Of a stretch of DNA of 64,000 nucleotides, positions 1 to 11,117 are shown piece after piece. This stretch comes from Selaginella tamariscina (Eukaryota > Streptophyta > Lycopodiopsida > Selaginellales > Selaginellaceae), in NCBI GenBank assembly GCA_003024785.1, contig PUQB01000582.1:61001-125000 (forward strand), written 5' to 3'. The stretch's first letter is position 1. Each line of letters starts with the position of its first letter. Below the pieces are notes generated by a model, which was not told the DNA's origin, did no database searches, and saw nothing but the letters and a program-made list of their open reading frames with translations. Made by a program: the position numbers and the translations under genes.

Positions 1-21
1 ACTACGCACACACATATCAAC

Positions 22-240
22 TTACCTGAGGTGCCCTTTCTGGGAGTACGCGGATAACATAAAGACCCAGGAAAAATGTCCTTGTTGGGATCTCATCGAA
101 AATGTGTCTTGCATATTCAAGGCTTCCACAGTTTGCATATGTACGTAGCAAGTGGTTCGTGATGTACGTGTTGTTGTATAAAATATGCTTGGGGATATGT
201 GTGTGCATTTTGCACTTCTGTGAGTGTCTTGCAGGATTTG
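22..240 (-). pseudogene. PPR (pentatricopeptide repeat) protein fragment, frameshifted
   Basis: Two overlapping minus-strand frames together give a PPR-like stretch. One frame reads NHLLRTYANCGSLEYARHIF followed by DEIP. The other frame then supplies SAYSQKGHLR, which is how a plant PPR motif continues (pattern: NxLLxxYAxCGSLExARxxFDExPxR, then SAYSQxG). The switch between frames lies near 60-75, so a one-base indel breaks it. Only about two PPR motifs are visible and the rest would lie outside the left edge. Plant PPR proteins bind organellar RNA, but this piece is too short and broken to be assigned a function. It lies just outside the duplicated array. Confidence 0.6.
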
Positions 241-305
241 AGAAGGTCCAAATATGGGCTGTTCATGGTACATATTCTATATATCTATGTATTTATGTAT
301 ATCCA

Positions 306-330
306 TATATATATATATATATATATATAT
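306..330. repeat. (AT)n microsatellite
   Basis: An uninterrupted AT dinucleotide run. A second, longer (TA)n run lies at 446-487. Between and after them, to about 780, the DNA is AT-rich with no ORF or splice-flanked exon that I can support. Confidence 0.9.
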
Positions 331-442
331 CCAATATCCATACTATGTATCTTTTATTCACTCTCTTCTAACAATGGCCGACAACAAACTTGCATCAGGA
401 ACCTTACTCAGAATGAGATAGCCAAATCTGAATATCAAAACT

Positions 443-445
<3 letters not shown>

Positions 446-487
<42 letters not shown>
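446..487. repeat. (TA)n microsatellite
   Basis: About 21 TA dinucleotides in a row, likely length-polymorphic. It lies in the non-coding spacer between the PPR remnant and the left edge of the duplicated array. Confidence 0.9.
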
Positions 488-489
<2 letters not shown>

Positions 490-779
490 TATTTTACGTC
501 TATTGATTTACGAGTCACACACACACACCACATCCTAGCATATCAAACGGTTTAAACAAACTAAATGCTTATACGACATGTGAATGTACAATATAACTAA
601 TTTTACGCATCTATCCATAATTTTACTCTAGAGTTTTATGTAATTTAATACTAACCTTTAAAACTGAGGCGTTTTATCAAAAATTAAGATACTTTATCGC
701 GCTTTGCACATCTTTATCACCACGACCACTACAGTTTAACACCACCTTAGTGCCAGCTTTCAATGTTGGGCAAAGCTTA

Positions 780-1260
780 TCGAGATATGCCAAGGCATGT
801 GGGGGCAGCACTTACTGTTCTTTAAATTTCTCATAAGACAGGTACTCTCTCTGTACTATCGATACGTCGATATAATATATACAAGTCCAGGTTATTGCAA
901 ATTATTTTTAAAACATTTTAAGTTTTTAAACACATCATATGAATACTACCGTACGTTAAACCACCATGTGTATGTATAGTACTACATATTAATACATGTA
1001 TTATATGTTTTAATTAAACGTGAGTTCTTTTCTTACAGAGGAAAGACTTGTTTGACGATTCATATCAAGCCCCTTTGGACATACATACACACCACAACGT
1101 TCGCGCGCAAATTAAATGTAATGTGATATATAAATGTTATTTTTTGATGTTTAAGTTTTATTATTATATATTTTTACTTTATTAGACCAAGGTTCTGGGA
1201 TTAGCGGATCACTCACAAGGACAATGTACAGAGAAGTAACAAAAAATTCACGCCATATAT
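780..1260 (+). pseudogene. Left-most partial array unit: remnant of the MEAAPQGRIP module (last two exons)
   Basis: From about 790 the sequence matches the DNA downstream of each ankyrin copy (GGGGGCAGCACTTA, then CTCTCTCTGTACTATCGATA). A conserved exon follows the acceptor TTTCTTACAG near 1038, with core AGGAAAGACTTGTTTGACGA. A last exon follows TTTATTAG near 1184, with core ACCAAGGTTCTGGGATTAGC. The first exon (MEAAPQG...) is absent, so this unit is cut at its left edge. See the copy at 9523-10150 for the fuller gene model. The 1.26-1.56 kb DNA that follows is non-coding spacer shared by all units. Confidence 0.45.
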
Positions 1261-1770
1261 AATCAATAACAAATTTCGGCGTGTGCACAGTTAGCATTTA
1301 GAAATATACAAACATATATGTCTGTGCATGCGTGTGTGTGTTGTGTGTGATACAGCACATTAACATATATTTGCCAAGCCGGTCTTGCAAAGAAGTTTAA
1401 AAACTGTGTGCTCTCTACATCTCTCCTGTCTACACATGCATGTGTGTCTCTACATATTAGCTTTATAGTATATGTGTATGCATTAACATCGATTTGTACA
1501 CATGTATAAGATAGTTTAATTCGAATAAAACCATGAATAACAAACTGCTATTAGAGTGATTCTAGTGAGTGCCTATGGTGATTCTTGTAAACTCTAGCCA
1601 GGCTTTGCTCATCAAATTCAATATTGGAACAGAGCACACCCCTCTAACAGGCTTTTGCTCGATCAGGTTAACTAGCCTTCTCATGGCAGCCTCGGTGCAT
1701 TCTGCATCCTCTCCTCTTCCTCTATGTCTAGGTGTTCTTTCACTTCACCTGTTAAAGTACATATGCACGT

Positions 1771-1983
1771 TGTAATTAAAATGGGCATGATATAGAAGAA
1801 AATAAATATTAATTAATATTTAAGTTTTAATTTTAATTAATTATTTAATAAATATATATTTAAATCTTTTTTAAACATAAATTATTCTAAAAATATTTTT
1901 TAATATTAAAAAATGTTAATTAAATATTTAAAATTGTTAATATTATTAAAAAATAGACTATAGAAATGTCCATTTTAATTAGA
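1771..1983. mobile_element. Small AT-rich MITE-like element with 18-bp terminal inverted repeats
   Basis: The ends TGTAATTAAAATGGGCAT (1771-1788) and ATGTCCATTTTAATTAGA (1966-1983) are inverted repeats matching at 16 of 18 bases. The 4-base word ACGT flanks both sides (1767-1770 and 1984-1987), fitting a target-site duplication. The inside is about 90% A+T with no coding capacity. The paralogous positions in the units near 21.9, 31.0 and 37.1 kb lack this block and run straight through, which supports insertion. The same end sequence recurs near 59748. Confidence 0.7.
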
Positions 1984-2734
1984 ACGTTTATACATATATG
2001 TGCACATATATACATGATACGTACATCATGAGCAATATATACACACTCTCTCTCCACTCACACACACGGAGACATGTACACAACACACATCACAGATATC
2101 TGACACCGGCATTGATCATGTGTAAGTATCTCTCTCTCAGTGATAATAACGATTGATATTGCATTTGTTATTGAATCCACGTATATGTAATGTGTACTGT
2201 GTGTTTACCTGGATTCTCTACTGCTTCCTATTGCTTTGTGGCGAGGGCTTCGGACCTTCGTACCTTCTACAGATCTGATTAATATCAGATTATCAATACA
2301 ATTTGGACTTAGCAAAGCAAACATTTTAGGTGCGTCTCATAGTAAAATAACATTTCTATCAGTGTGTGTACCTACATATACAAAATTCATATATACACAT
2401 GTATATGCAATATTATTAACAAATTAAAAGTTTCATAGCATTAATAACATAACCTTTATATCAGTGTGTGTACATAAATTGATACACACACATGTATAGC
2501 AATACTATTAAAGTAATACCTTTCATCTGTAGTTTGTTGTTCCGAAATAACACCATCTTGATCCACCTTATCGACCTCCATTTGTCCAACCACCTTTCGT
2601 TCTGGCTCTCTTGTATCCGTTGCCTTCTGTTCTAGGCCCTTCGTATACATTTGTTCTACGTCTTTGTATCCACCAGCTTTTGTATGATTTGCTGTACAAA
2701 TACATGTGTAGGCTATCTTATAACTTAACATACA

Positions 2735-2787
2735 TTGTGTGTGTGTGTGTGTGTGTGTGGTGAGAGAGAGAGAGAGAGAGAGAGAGA
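2735..2787. repeat. Compound (GT)n(GA)n microsatellite
   Basis: About 12 GT units are followed directly by about 13 GA units. The same compound repeat recurs at the matching place in other units (22456, 31592), so it was duplicated with the unit and changed length afterwards. Confidence 0.9.
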
Positions 2788-2944
2788 CTTCTGTTGTATG
2801 CTGTTCTGAATCCAGCACTTTCTGTTCTACGGTACTTTGCTGCGAAGTATATTTAAGACTTCATATAGATGTATATATAGATTGTGTGTATGAATATGTG
2901 TGTGTCTGGCCTCTTTTCTAATCAAATGCGGCAACGAGTGTCAA

Positions 2945-3020
2945 GATCAGGCCGAAATTCTCCTTATACGAATCCAAGAGAAAGACTCACATCCCCTGTA
3001 CTCGTCATTGGTCCAATCCC
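2945..3020 (-). repeat. ~76-bp block inverted relative to its paralogue at 31806-31883
   Basis: This segment (core CATCCCCTGTACTCGTCATT) is the reverse complement of the segment at 31806-31883. The DNA on both sides (AATGCGGCAACGAGTGTC on the left, CCTTGGAAAATATCTTCC on the right) is collinear between the two units. It is therefore a micro-inversion. Which orientation is ancestral cannot be told from two copies. Confidence 0.8.
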
Positions 3021-3029
3021 TTGGAAAAT

Positions 3030-3975
3030 ATCTTCCTATGCATTAATGCATTTGTGTATCATAGTGTGCATATACATACATATAGATATATATGTATATG
3101 TAAATATATACATATAGCGTTTAGTCTATACTATGTAAACATATACATATTTACATTATATGTAAACTATATAATTTACATATTGTATAGTCTATATCCG
3201 TATGTCCCATAAACAAATATTATGCACGTATTTGCCTAAGTAAATATAAACATGTACGTATTCGTAATAGATACACAAGATCTTGGTTTGACATATGCAA
3301 GTAAATAGTGTATATAAACATAATGTACTGTTCAGTTTATACACTACATGTGAACTGTGTAGTTGTAGGATATCTGTGTCCATAAACAAATATTATATAT
3401 GTATCTGCCTATGTAAACATAAACATGTACGCATTCGTATTAGATACACAAGATCATATGCAAGTTAATAGTGTATATTAACATAACATACTGTTCAGTT
3501 TATACACTACATGTGAATTGTTAGTTGCAGGATTACATTTTATATGTTTACATATTCTTTAGTTTAAATCTAAATAGATTAGAAAAATCAAAGAAGTATA
3601 TTAATAGGTTTTAAAAAAAAAAAAAGTCTAAAATATTCCTTGAATATTCTGTTTTATCTCTTAATGAATATATTATAAAAAGTTTTAACAAAAATCCCGT
3701 CCGCCTAAATACTTATATTTATGCATATATGTGTATTTCACAATGTGATAACATGTAAATAATATTCTACAATGTATCTCTTAATTAATATTTTATAAAC
3801 AAATTTTCATTAATTTTTTTATTATTTTACTGATAAACTTTGTTCTTCACAAAGAATTAAATTACTCTTATCTTCATGTTTAGTGACAACTATATTGTTG
3901 ATTAAACATTATTTTTGAAGAGTAAAACTTATATTTTATAAATATCTAAATTTTGAACCATGTATAATACATTCA
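3030..3975. other. AT-rich inter-unit spacer
   Basis: No gene is supported here. The stretch holds degenerate copies of the 83-bp minisatellite sequence (core GTTCAGTTTATACACTACATG near 3330 and 3500), AT-rich runs, and a 13-base A run at 3612. It is nearly identical to 23.5-24.3 kb in the unit of copy C, which shows the spacer was duplicated with the unit. Confidence 0.7.
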
Positions 3976-3977
3976 CA

Positions 3978-4067
3978 AGATGCTTGTGAACAAGGGATAT
4001 ACTCTTGAAGCATATTCTCATAAGAAAGCTGATACCAAACGTGAAGACCATAAAAGGTGGATTTCAT
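3978..4067 (+). other. Exon-like remnant, peptide KADTKREDH
   Basis: An open stretch reads KMLVNKGYTLEAYSHKK followed by ADTKREDH. Related versions lie near 13905 (ESEYTLASEVYS), 23445-23510, 24360-24450 and 39630-39700. They follow the MGTIAAAENKF mini-ORF in those units. The reading frame is kept better than the surrounding AT-rich DNA, hinting that it was once coding, perhaps the second exon of that small gene. No start, stop or splice site is certain. Confidence 0.3.
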
Positions 4068-4199
4068 ACTTTATATATAGCGTATAGTTTATATTATGTA
4101 AACATATATAAAACTATTTAGTTTACATATTGTATAGTCTATATGTGTGTGTCCCATAAACAAAACTATGCATGACATAAACATGTACCTGCCTATGTA

Positions 4200-4865
4200 A
4201 ACATAAACATGTACGTATTGGTTTGACATATGCAAGTAGATAGTGTATAACATACTATTCAGTTTATACACTACATATGAACTGTGTAGCCGTAGGCTTA
4301 CATTTTATAAATAATTAACATAACATACTGTTCAGTCTATACACTACATGTGAACTGTGTAGCTGTAGGCTTACATTTTATAAGTAGATAGTGTACTACA
4401 TGTGAACTGTGTAGCTGTAGGCTTACATCTTTATAAGTAGATAGTGTATATTAGCATAACATACTGTTCAATTTATACATTACATGTGAACTGTGTAGCT
4501 GTAGGCTTACATTTTATAAAAGTAGATAGTTTATTAACATAGCATATGTTCAATTTATACACTACATGTGAACTGTGTAGCTGTAGATCTTATAAGTAGA
4601 TAGTGTATAATATTAACATAACATACTGTTCAGTTTATACACTACATGTGAACTGTGTAACTGTAGGCTTACATTTATAAGTAGATAGTGTATATTAACA
4701 TAGCATATTGTTCAATTTATACACTACATGTGAACTGTGTAGCTGTAGGCTTACATTTGATAAATAGATAGTGTATATTAACATAACATACTGTTCAGTT
4801 TATACACTACATGTGAACTGTGTAGCTGTAGGCTTACATTTTATAAGTAGATAGTGTACAAATAG
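4200..4865. repeat. 83-bp minisatellite array upstream of ankyrin copy A
   Basis: About eight tandem, partly degenerate copies of an 83-bp unit. Landmarks in each unit are AAGTAGATAGTGTATATTAA, CATACTGTTCAGTTTATACA, CTACATGTGAACTGTGTAGC and TGTAGGCTTACATTTTAT. Several repeats carry internal deletions of 10-40 bases. The array ends about 560 bases before the start codon of copy A. The other units keep only one or two diverged repeats, except copy C, which has a second expanded array at 24600-25200. Confidence 0.85.
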
Positions 4866-5426
4866 AATAAATCATATATTATTTATACACCACACGATTG
4901 CTTGTCTAATCCGTATGTTTAATTGAAGAGAAGCTGAGAATCTTAGACAAGCTGTCTAATCCTCCAAGGGACACACAACACAGGTAGTAATGCAGATTTA
5001 ACACGAGCAGATCTAAGAAGAAGAAGTACAAAATAGCTTTGAAAATTTGAATGTCCATTCAACAATACCTAACGACTGTTATAAGGTAATTAAGCTTATT
5101 TATCAAATAATAAGTGATAATCAAAATTTAACAAAAGGTGTCAACTGCAACAATTTGTCTCTCATTGAGTGTTCTAGTACACTCTCCCATTCAAATTATT
5201 AATCACAAGACAATTCAACATATATAACATTTATATTTAATCTTAACACAATTTCACCATGTTTTATACATTGTTTTCTTAAATTTTGAGTTCATCTATA
5301 CACTTCAAGTTTCTTTTGTTAAGACTAATAATTGACATTTCTCAGATCAGCTTAAGTGTTTTGGTACATTCTTCCATTCCTCAATTCAAGACATTGCAAA
5401 TTGGTTAATCACAAGATCAATTTACC

Positions 5427-8400
5427 ATGGCACTCGACAATGCAGAAGGTAATATATCCATAACCATATATAACATTTATATTTAGTCTTAACACTATTT
5501 CACCATGTTTTCTTAAACTTTTGAGTTAAGAGTTTATACTTCATGTTAAGACTAATTGACATATCCACTCTTCAGATCAGTTTCATTGCACCGTGCAAGT
5601 GACGATGGCAATTTAAGCATGGTCAAGGAGTTGCTTGGAGATGATGAGGTCAAAACAAAAAATACTTAAAAGGACAGCGATGGTGACACGGTTCTCCATG
5701 TTGCCAGCACTGTGGATGTTCTGAGGTTTCTTTTGGAGAAGCTAGGCGATACTGCCAAAGAGGGAATTTGCCAACTGAATCGACTGGACACAGTGCTCCA
5801 CACGACTGTTTGGAGGAGATGTGGACATGCTTATGGTGTTGGTTGACTTGCTGGAGGATCAACTGGAGGATGTGATTTTCAGAGCGGACAATCAAAACAT
5901 GACAGTTCTACATCATGCTGCCATGATTGGTAATTTGAAGGCTACCGAGATCTTCCTCTCTAAATTGGGCGATCAAGCCAAAGATGAAATTCTTCAAACA
6001 GATAAGTCTGGTAAACAGTTCTTCATAGGGCTGCTGCAGGTGGGGATATAAAGTTTTCAAGGAGATAATGTCTAGGCTGAGCGATGACTATGAAATGAGT
6101 GAGAAGACATTAATGGTGACACAATCCTTCATACAGCTGCTCGGAAGGTAGTGTTAGCATTGTGGAGTTTCTCTTAGATAGACTAGGAGATCAAGGTTCT
6201 AAAGATGCGATCCAGCAAAAAACAAAGACAACAGAAAATTCTTCATGTAGCTGTCTACGAGGGGAAGAAGGATTCTCGTAGTATTGCTTGACAAGCTTGG
6301 CAACGAAGCAAAGCGTGTGATATGTGAGAAGGATGTGAAGGTGACACAGTGCTTCATGCAGCTGCTAATTCTCATCAGCTTGACATTCAAGGTTGTGTGA
6401 CTGCTCTAGGTAGTCAAGCACCCAATATCATCAATGAGAAAGATACGTCGGGAAAGACAGTTCTTCATCTAGCCGTTGATCAGGTAATGTTGACATTGTA
6501 AATTTAATCATACGGAAGCTAGGTGAGCATGCCCAGATAGAATATTTGAAGAAGATTCTATTGGTAGAACAGTCCTTCATGAAGCAATTGAAAAGGGAAT
6601 GGGTATATTCAAGACACTCATGGATAAGCTTGGTGACAGAGCAAAGGAAGGGATTCTTAAAAAAGATAAAACAAACAGACCCTTCTTCATGCAGTTGTAA
6701 ACGGTGGCAATAGTGACATTTTTAAAATGTGCGAATTGGTGTTCAAGCCAAGGATACAATTCTACAGGCAGATGAGATGGTAACAACCCTCTTCACCTTG
6801 CTGTTTGGTTGGGTAGGAGCAACATGATCAAGGAGATTGTTGAGCTAGGTGGTCGCGACATTTTACGTCAACGCAACAACAAGAATGCAACACCCATACA
6901 CGTAGCTGCTGAGGGGAGGACATAGTGAAAAGTTTATTCCAGCTAATGAATATCAAGGTGCAAGAAATGAAAGGTATGTTTACTAAACTACACCATTTTG
7001 AATTGATGCTCACAATATTACTTTACAGATATTCTCGACAAGGGTCGCACTCTTCACGTTGCTTGTGAATTAGGCAACAAGTATATGCTGGAGACTTTGC
7101 TCAATCAAAATACTGAAGGAGCTGTCAAAGATATTATGGCACGTGACAAGTTGTTCCTAGGTAACACTGTTCTTCATGCAGCTGCAATTGGAGATCTTGA
7201 TATTGTTAAGCAACTGTTGGATGTTGTTGGTTCGTCGTGCAACGACATCAACAAAGTAAAAAATTGGTACGGGTCAAACACCTTTGCATTTTGCTGTAGC
7301 AAGAAATGACAATATTTAATTGGAAAAAGGTGCTAATCCAGCTCAAGAGGATAATGCAGGCGTGACACCATTGCATTTTGCTGCTAGAAGCGCATCTCAA
7401 CGTGTTTTACAACTCATAAGTGATTCACTGGGGACGGACTACAATATTAACCAGTAACGGCTGGCTGGTCTTAGTCCTTTACATTATGCTGCATGGAATG
7501 GCAACGAGAGGCTATTGACTGGTTACTGGGAGCAGAAAAGAACAACAAGTACCAAATTGATTTGGAAGTAAAAGAAAGAAAAAAGCAGGCGCCTTGGTAT
7601 TGGTCAGTTCTAGGTTCTCGTCGCATAACTACAACAAGGAACGTTCTCGTCGGGTATTGAAAACTTTGGTGATTGCCCATATTAGCAAAGGAAAGAATCC
7701 ATTTACAGATGACATCCAGAAGTCTCTTGAAGATCATTTGAATCTGGATGGCGAACTTTTGGATGTTGCATGCCAGGAGACGCTGAAAGGAGTCTCTGAT
7801 GGAAAGTTGAGTTTGTGTCCGAATTTGATTTCATGTGTGGCTGCCTATAGTGATGCTAACATAGCTTCAAACTTGCCATGAGTTACAAAAGGTAGACGAC
7901 AAAGCGGAGTTGTTGTGTAGATCTCGACCATTGGAATTTGCTGCTATGCGTGCCAATGCTGACGAAAGTAGGGTGGTGTGGCAGAGCAATTTTTGGCAGT
8001 AATGGAGAAGATGAAGTTTCATAAGCAATTAAAGTTCAGTTTCGAAAGAGTGTTCCAGAGTGACGACAAAAAAGGCTTAGAGTTTGCAAAACTCTTGGTG
8101 AAAAACATGCGACCGCCTCAGGTTCACGATTTATTGCAAGATGAATTATTTTCTAGATGACAATGACAACCCCAAACTAAGAAGATAATGGAGGATAAGC
8201 TAAAGAAACTAAGGTGGGTGGATAACTCGAGTTTCAGATTTTGATTTTGTGCAAGATGTGCCTCTGGCTTACTGGATGACACATCTCCACCAAACTGAAC
8301 AAAAAGCACTCCTTACATCAACATCAAACTGAACAAGAGGAAGTAGACACAAAAATCCAACATCGTAAGTAATATTCATTAAAGACTTACCAGCAACCAG

Positions 8401-9348
8401 TGGTGCTAGAGGGCTATCCCAACGACGTGGGCAAGCGCACTGGCCGGACAGCTTTACACTGGGCAGTCATCTTTGGTGACAGGAGATAGTCAAGGAGCTT
8501 GTGGAGACGAGAGGTGCAAACGATGTGGTCGACAGGTTTGGAAAGCCACCTTACTCGTATGCAACATTGCACCCACTAAATATGAGGGCTACCTCAGTGG
8601 GATAAGTACGACGAGAGCCTGCAGGAATCGGGATATGTACATTGATGCACTCAATGCAATCTTGATTGGAGCAGCATTGATTGCAACGGTCACATTTTCT
8701 GGTGTGTTACAACCCCCTTCAGTATCCCATGAGCAACCGCGACCCAAATCCAGATATTAAGTATGTGGCCATCAACAGGGGGGATACAGACATTTTGGGT
8801 GTTAAACAGCTTGTCCTTCTTTTTTAGCATGGCCAGTGCTCTGGCTGGGGTCACCGGGTGTTACCCAATCGTGTGGTTATCAATTTGGCACTGGTTGAGC
8901 GTATTAGGAAAGTTGTTAGTTCAGCTGCTTCTTCCTTGTTCTCCATAACCTTTGTTCTTGCTGCTTTTGCATCGGCTGGCTTTGCGTGTTGCCACAGGTG
9001 CTCAAGCTACGAGCTAACATGATAGTCACAACACTCATTGGAGGATCTTGTTGTGCATACATGCTCTGGAAATTTCCAAGGCTGTTTGACGAGGCCGTTC
9101 ACGCTTTTACACCTGAAAGTTCATGGATTTCATTACCGCAGGTTAATATGGCGTTCAATAATATGGAGATTCAATATGGAGTTAAGGAGACGTCGTAATA
9201 CAAGCTGCCCAAAAGAGTGACCGCTCCACGAATAATCCGCTCCCATTGGGGTTGGGAGTATGTTTGGGACGATGGGTTGTGGTTTGAACCGTTTGCTAAA
9301 AGGATGAATCGTTGGAAAGAAGGAGAGCCGCATCGACATTTCAAGTGA
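5427..9348 (+). pseudogene. Ankyrin-repeat / four-transmembrane protein, copy A (frame broken)
   Basis: Exon 1 is 5427-5448 (MALDNAE), with a donor GTAATA. Exon 2 starts at 5576 after TCTTCAG. A second intron lies at 6974-7028 (GTATGT...TTTACAG). The product has many ankyrin repeats of about 38 residues (motif TVLHxAAxxG), a helical linker, one distal ankyrin repeat (RTALHWAVIFGD) and four membrane segments: ILIGAALIATVTFSGVLQ, VLNSLSFFFSMASALAG, ITFVLAAFASAGF, and one around TTLIGGSCCAYMLW. This layout is that of plant ACD6-like ankyrin membrane proteins, although the usual PGG tripeptide after the first membrane segment is QPP here. Many one-base breaks (for example near 5660, 6045, 6115, 7300, 7880 and 8480) prevent one continuous ORF. 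The tail after ETS-stop still reads EYVWDDGLWFEPFAK to a TGA at 9346. AATAAA follows near 9385. Confidence 0.75.
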
Positions 9349-9489
9349 GGGTTGAGAGAGGATTTCACAGGGCATAATAAGTTTAATAAAGATATGATTG
9401 CTGAATATAATTGTTATACATGTAAATGTATGTGTATGTATATGCTACACACTTTTGATTTAAACATGATAATCCCATAACGGAAGATA

Positions 9490-10155
9490 TTTCAGCGGAG
9501 CAGGCCCTTGCAATGCAGATCTATGGAAGCAGCACCTCAAGGAAGAATACCAGGTAATTTGCATTCATATAATTATATATTTGTATAAGTCATTTTGAAA
9601 TGCATTAACCGGATTTAAAATACATTTGGTTAAAAGTAAATTAAAATATATTAAGAATGTGCGACTATATATATTACACAGTTTGATACACTCAGGAAAT
9701 AAACTTTTACGTATGCTATGTAAATGTGTGTGTGAGGGGACAGCTTTCTCATAACACAGGTCTCTATACTATCGATATGTTATTTAAATTTTTTTTTGCA
9801 ATAACTGGATTTGTATAATATATAAAATCCAGTTATTGCAAAAAAAATTTAAACACTTTTTAAACATACTACCGTCATGTGTATGTATATTACTGCATGT
9901 ATTATATGTTTTAATTAAATGTGAGTTCTTTCTCAGATGTACAGAGGAGGAAAGATTTGTTTGACGATCCCCTTTGGATACACACACACACGTGTGTGTG
10001 CGTGTGTGCGCGCACAAATTAAATGTAATGTGATATATAAATGTTACTTTTTAATTATTATTATATATATTTTTATTTTATTAGACCGACGTTCTGGGAT
10101 TAGCGGCAGAAGTCCCTCATCTTGTGGACACTGGGATGATGACATATGTGTCTCC
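9490..10155 (+). pseudogene. Short multi-exon module downstream of copy A (MEAAPQGRIP...)
   Basis: Exon a is 9523-9553: ATG, MEAAPQGRIP, then donor GTAATTT. Exon b starts at 9937 after TTCTTTCTCAG and reads in phase DVQRRKDLFDDPLW. It then runs into a CA/GT repeat, so its donor is unclear. Exon c starts at 10085 after TTTATTAG, and its most coherent frame reads TDVLGLAAEVPHLVDTGM. The upstream DNA of exon a is also open and conserved (EDISAEQALAMQIYGSS in another frame). The module recurs in every unit with the same junctions. It sits after the ankyrin polyadenylation signal, so it is either a tiny separate gene or alternative 3' exons. No family is recognised. Confidence 0.4.
9783..9853. repeat. 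Near-perfect 30-bp inverted repeat (fold-back) found only in unit A
   Basis: The left arm (9783-9812, ending GCAATAACTGGATTT) and right arm (9824-9853, starting AAATCCAGTTATTGC) are complementary apart from one T in a T/A run, with an 11-base AT loop. Other units have only the right-arm sequence, preceded by the spacer GATATGTCGATATAATATA. The left arm therefore looks like a copied and inverted patch. Confidence 0.85.
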
Positions 10156-10364
10156 ACTATTAACTTATATTAAAAAACATAAGTGTGATTGTTTTATTGT
10201 AAAACAACTGCGTTATTATAACGATATCTATATTTATTTGGTTTTGTTTAAATTATATATCAATCCACAAACCAAATAAAATATACAAAAGAAAATATTA
10301 CAAATTTAATTAAGTAACACAATTACAGAAAGTATATATATATAATATATTTCTGTGTTGTTAC

Positions 10365-11051
10365 CTATGTAGAAGTCGGAAGCCTTGAGATTTAATATCT
10401 TCCATCTCAAGCTTTGCCTTTGTCATCTCTGCTGCTAAGTTTGCCATCTTCTCTTCGGCTTCCGTGTATTGTCTCCTTCTTGTTCTTGCTTCTTAGTGAT
10501 TCTCCACTTTCCTCTAACCTCTTCTGTTAAACTAATCAATTATTAATCACTACGTTAATCAATCATTACTGAATAATCTAATCTAGTAAATTGTGTCGTA
10601 TATATGTTCTCCCACACAGACACACACACACACACACATTGTGTGTGTGTGAGAGAGAGAGAAACTAGTTTAAAGGAGATGAACACGCACGCAAGGCATT
10701 TTGTGTGTGCGTGTGTGTCCGAAGAGAGAGAGAGTGCATATAGGAAGGCTAGTTACTTGAGTATATAAGATGAGTTAATTTATTAATTAGTAGTTAATCA
10801 GAAAATAATTAAGCTAGAGAGAGCATACCTAATTCTCTTGCACCGCAGCCGTAGCCATGTGCACGGTTAGACGCTCTAATATGGCCTCACGCTGTTCTAA
10901 CTCGTATTCTGTGTCCATTAACTTTGATTGTACTTCACTGTATCGCTGTCCTAACAATTCATGTTCTTCTCTTATCCTATTTACTTCCTCTCTTCCTGCT
11001 TGCAGCTCTTTTAAGTTGGTCCTTCTGTCTCTGCTTAAACATTGAATATTA

Positions 11052-11117
<66 letters not shown>

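Larger units (their letters stand above)
1562..2860 (-). pseudogene. Coiled-coil gene, 3' exon set (unit 0), interrupted by a MITE-like insertion
   Basis: Three minus-strand exons with canonical junctions are visible: 2691-2520 (after a TTGTACAG acceptor, donor GTATTAC), 2274-2209 (donor GTAAAC) and 1748-1562 (ends in TAG). The peptide is rich in E, Q, K and V. It reads DVEQMYTKGLEQK..., then a short exon like SVEGTEALAAKQQ, then EVKEHLDIEEEERMQNAPRL and a basic C-terminus ending near ...ITIGTH. Phases agree between exons in the better copy at 21692-22442. In this unit the last exon has lost bases and is frameshifted. An upstream exon-like piece near 2790-2860 reads EQKVLD(A/S)E. No domain is recognised. 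It is oriented tail-to-tail with the ankyrin genes. Confidence 0.45.

Noticed and set aside
2456-2818. 120-codon minus-strand ORF as one protein
   Set aside because: It runs across a splice donor, a (GT)n(GA)n microsatellite (SLSLSL, THTHTH) and two separate exons; only the parts matching other units are supported.
8640-9100. Canonical PGG domain call for the membrane region
   Set aside because: The position and four-segment layout fit, but the PGG tripeptide is absent in all copies (QPP instead), so only an ACD6-like description is used.
9038-9220. Overlapping frames and antisense ORFs across the ankyrin 3' ends (for example 9133-9375, 18565-18879 and 54207-54434 on the minus strand)
   Set aside because: They mirror the conserved membrane and tail coding sequence and have no independent conservation.
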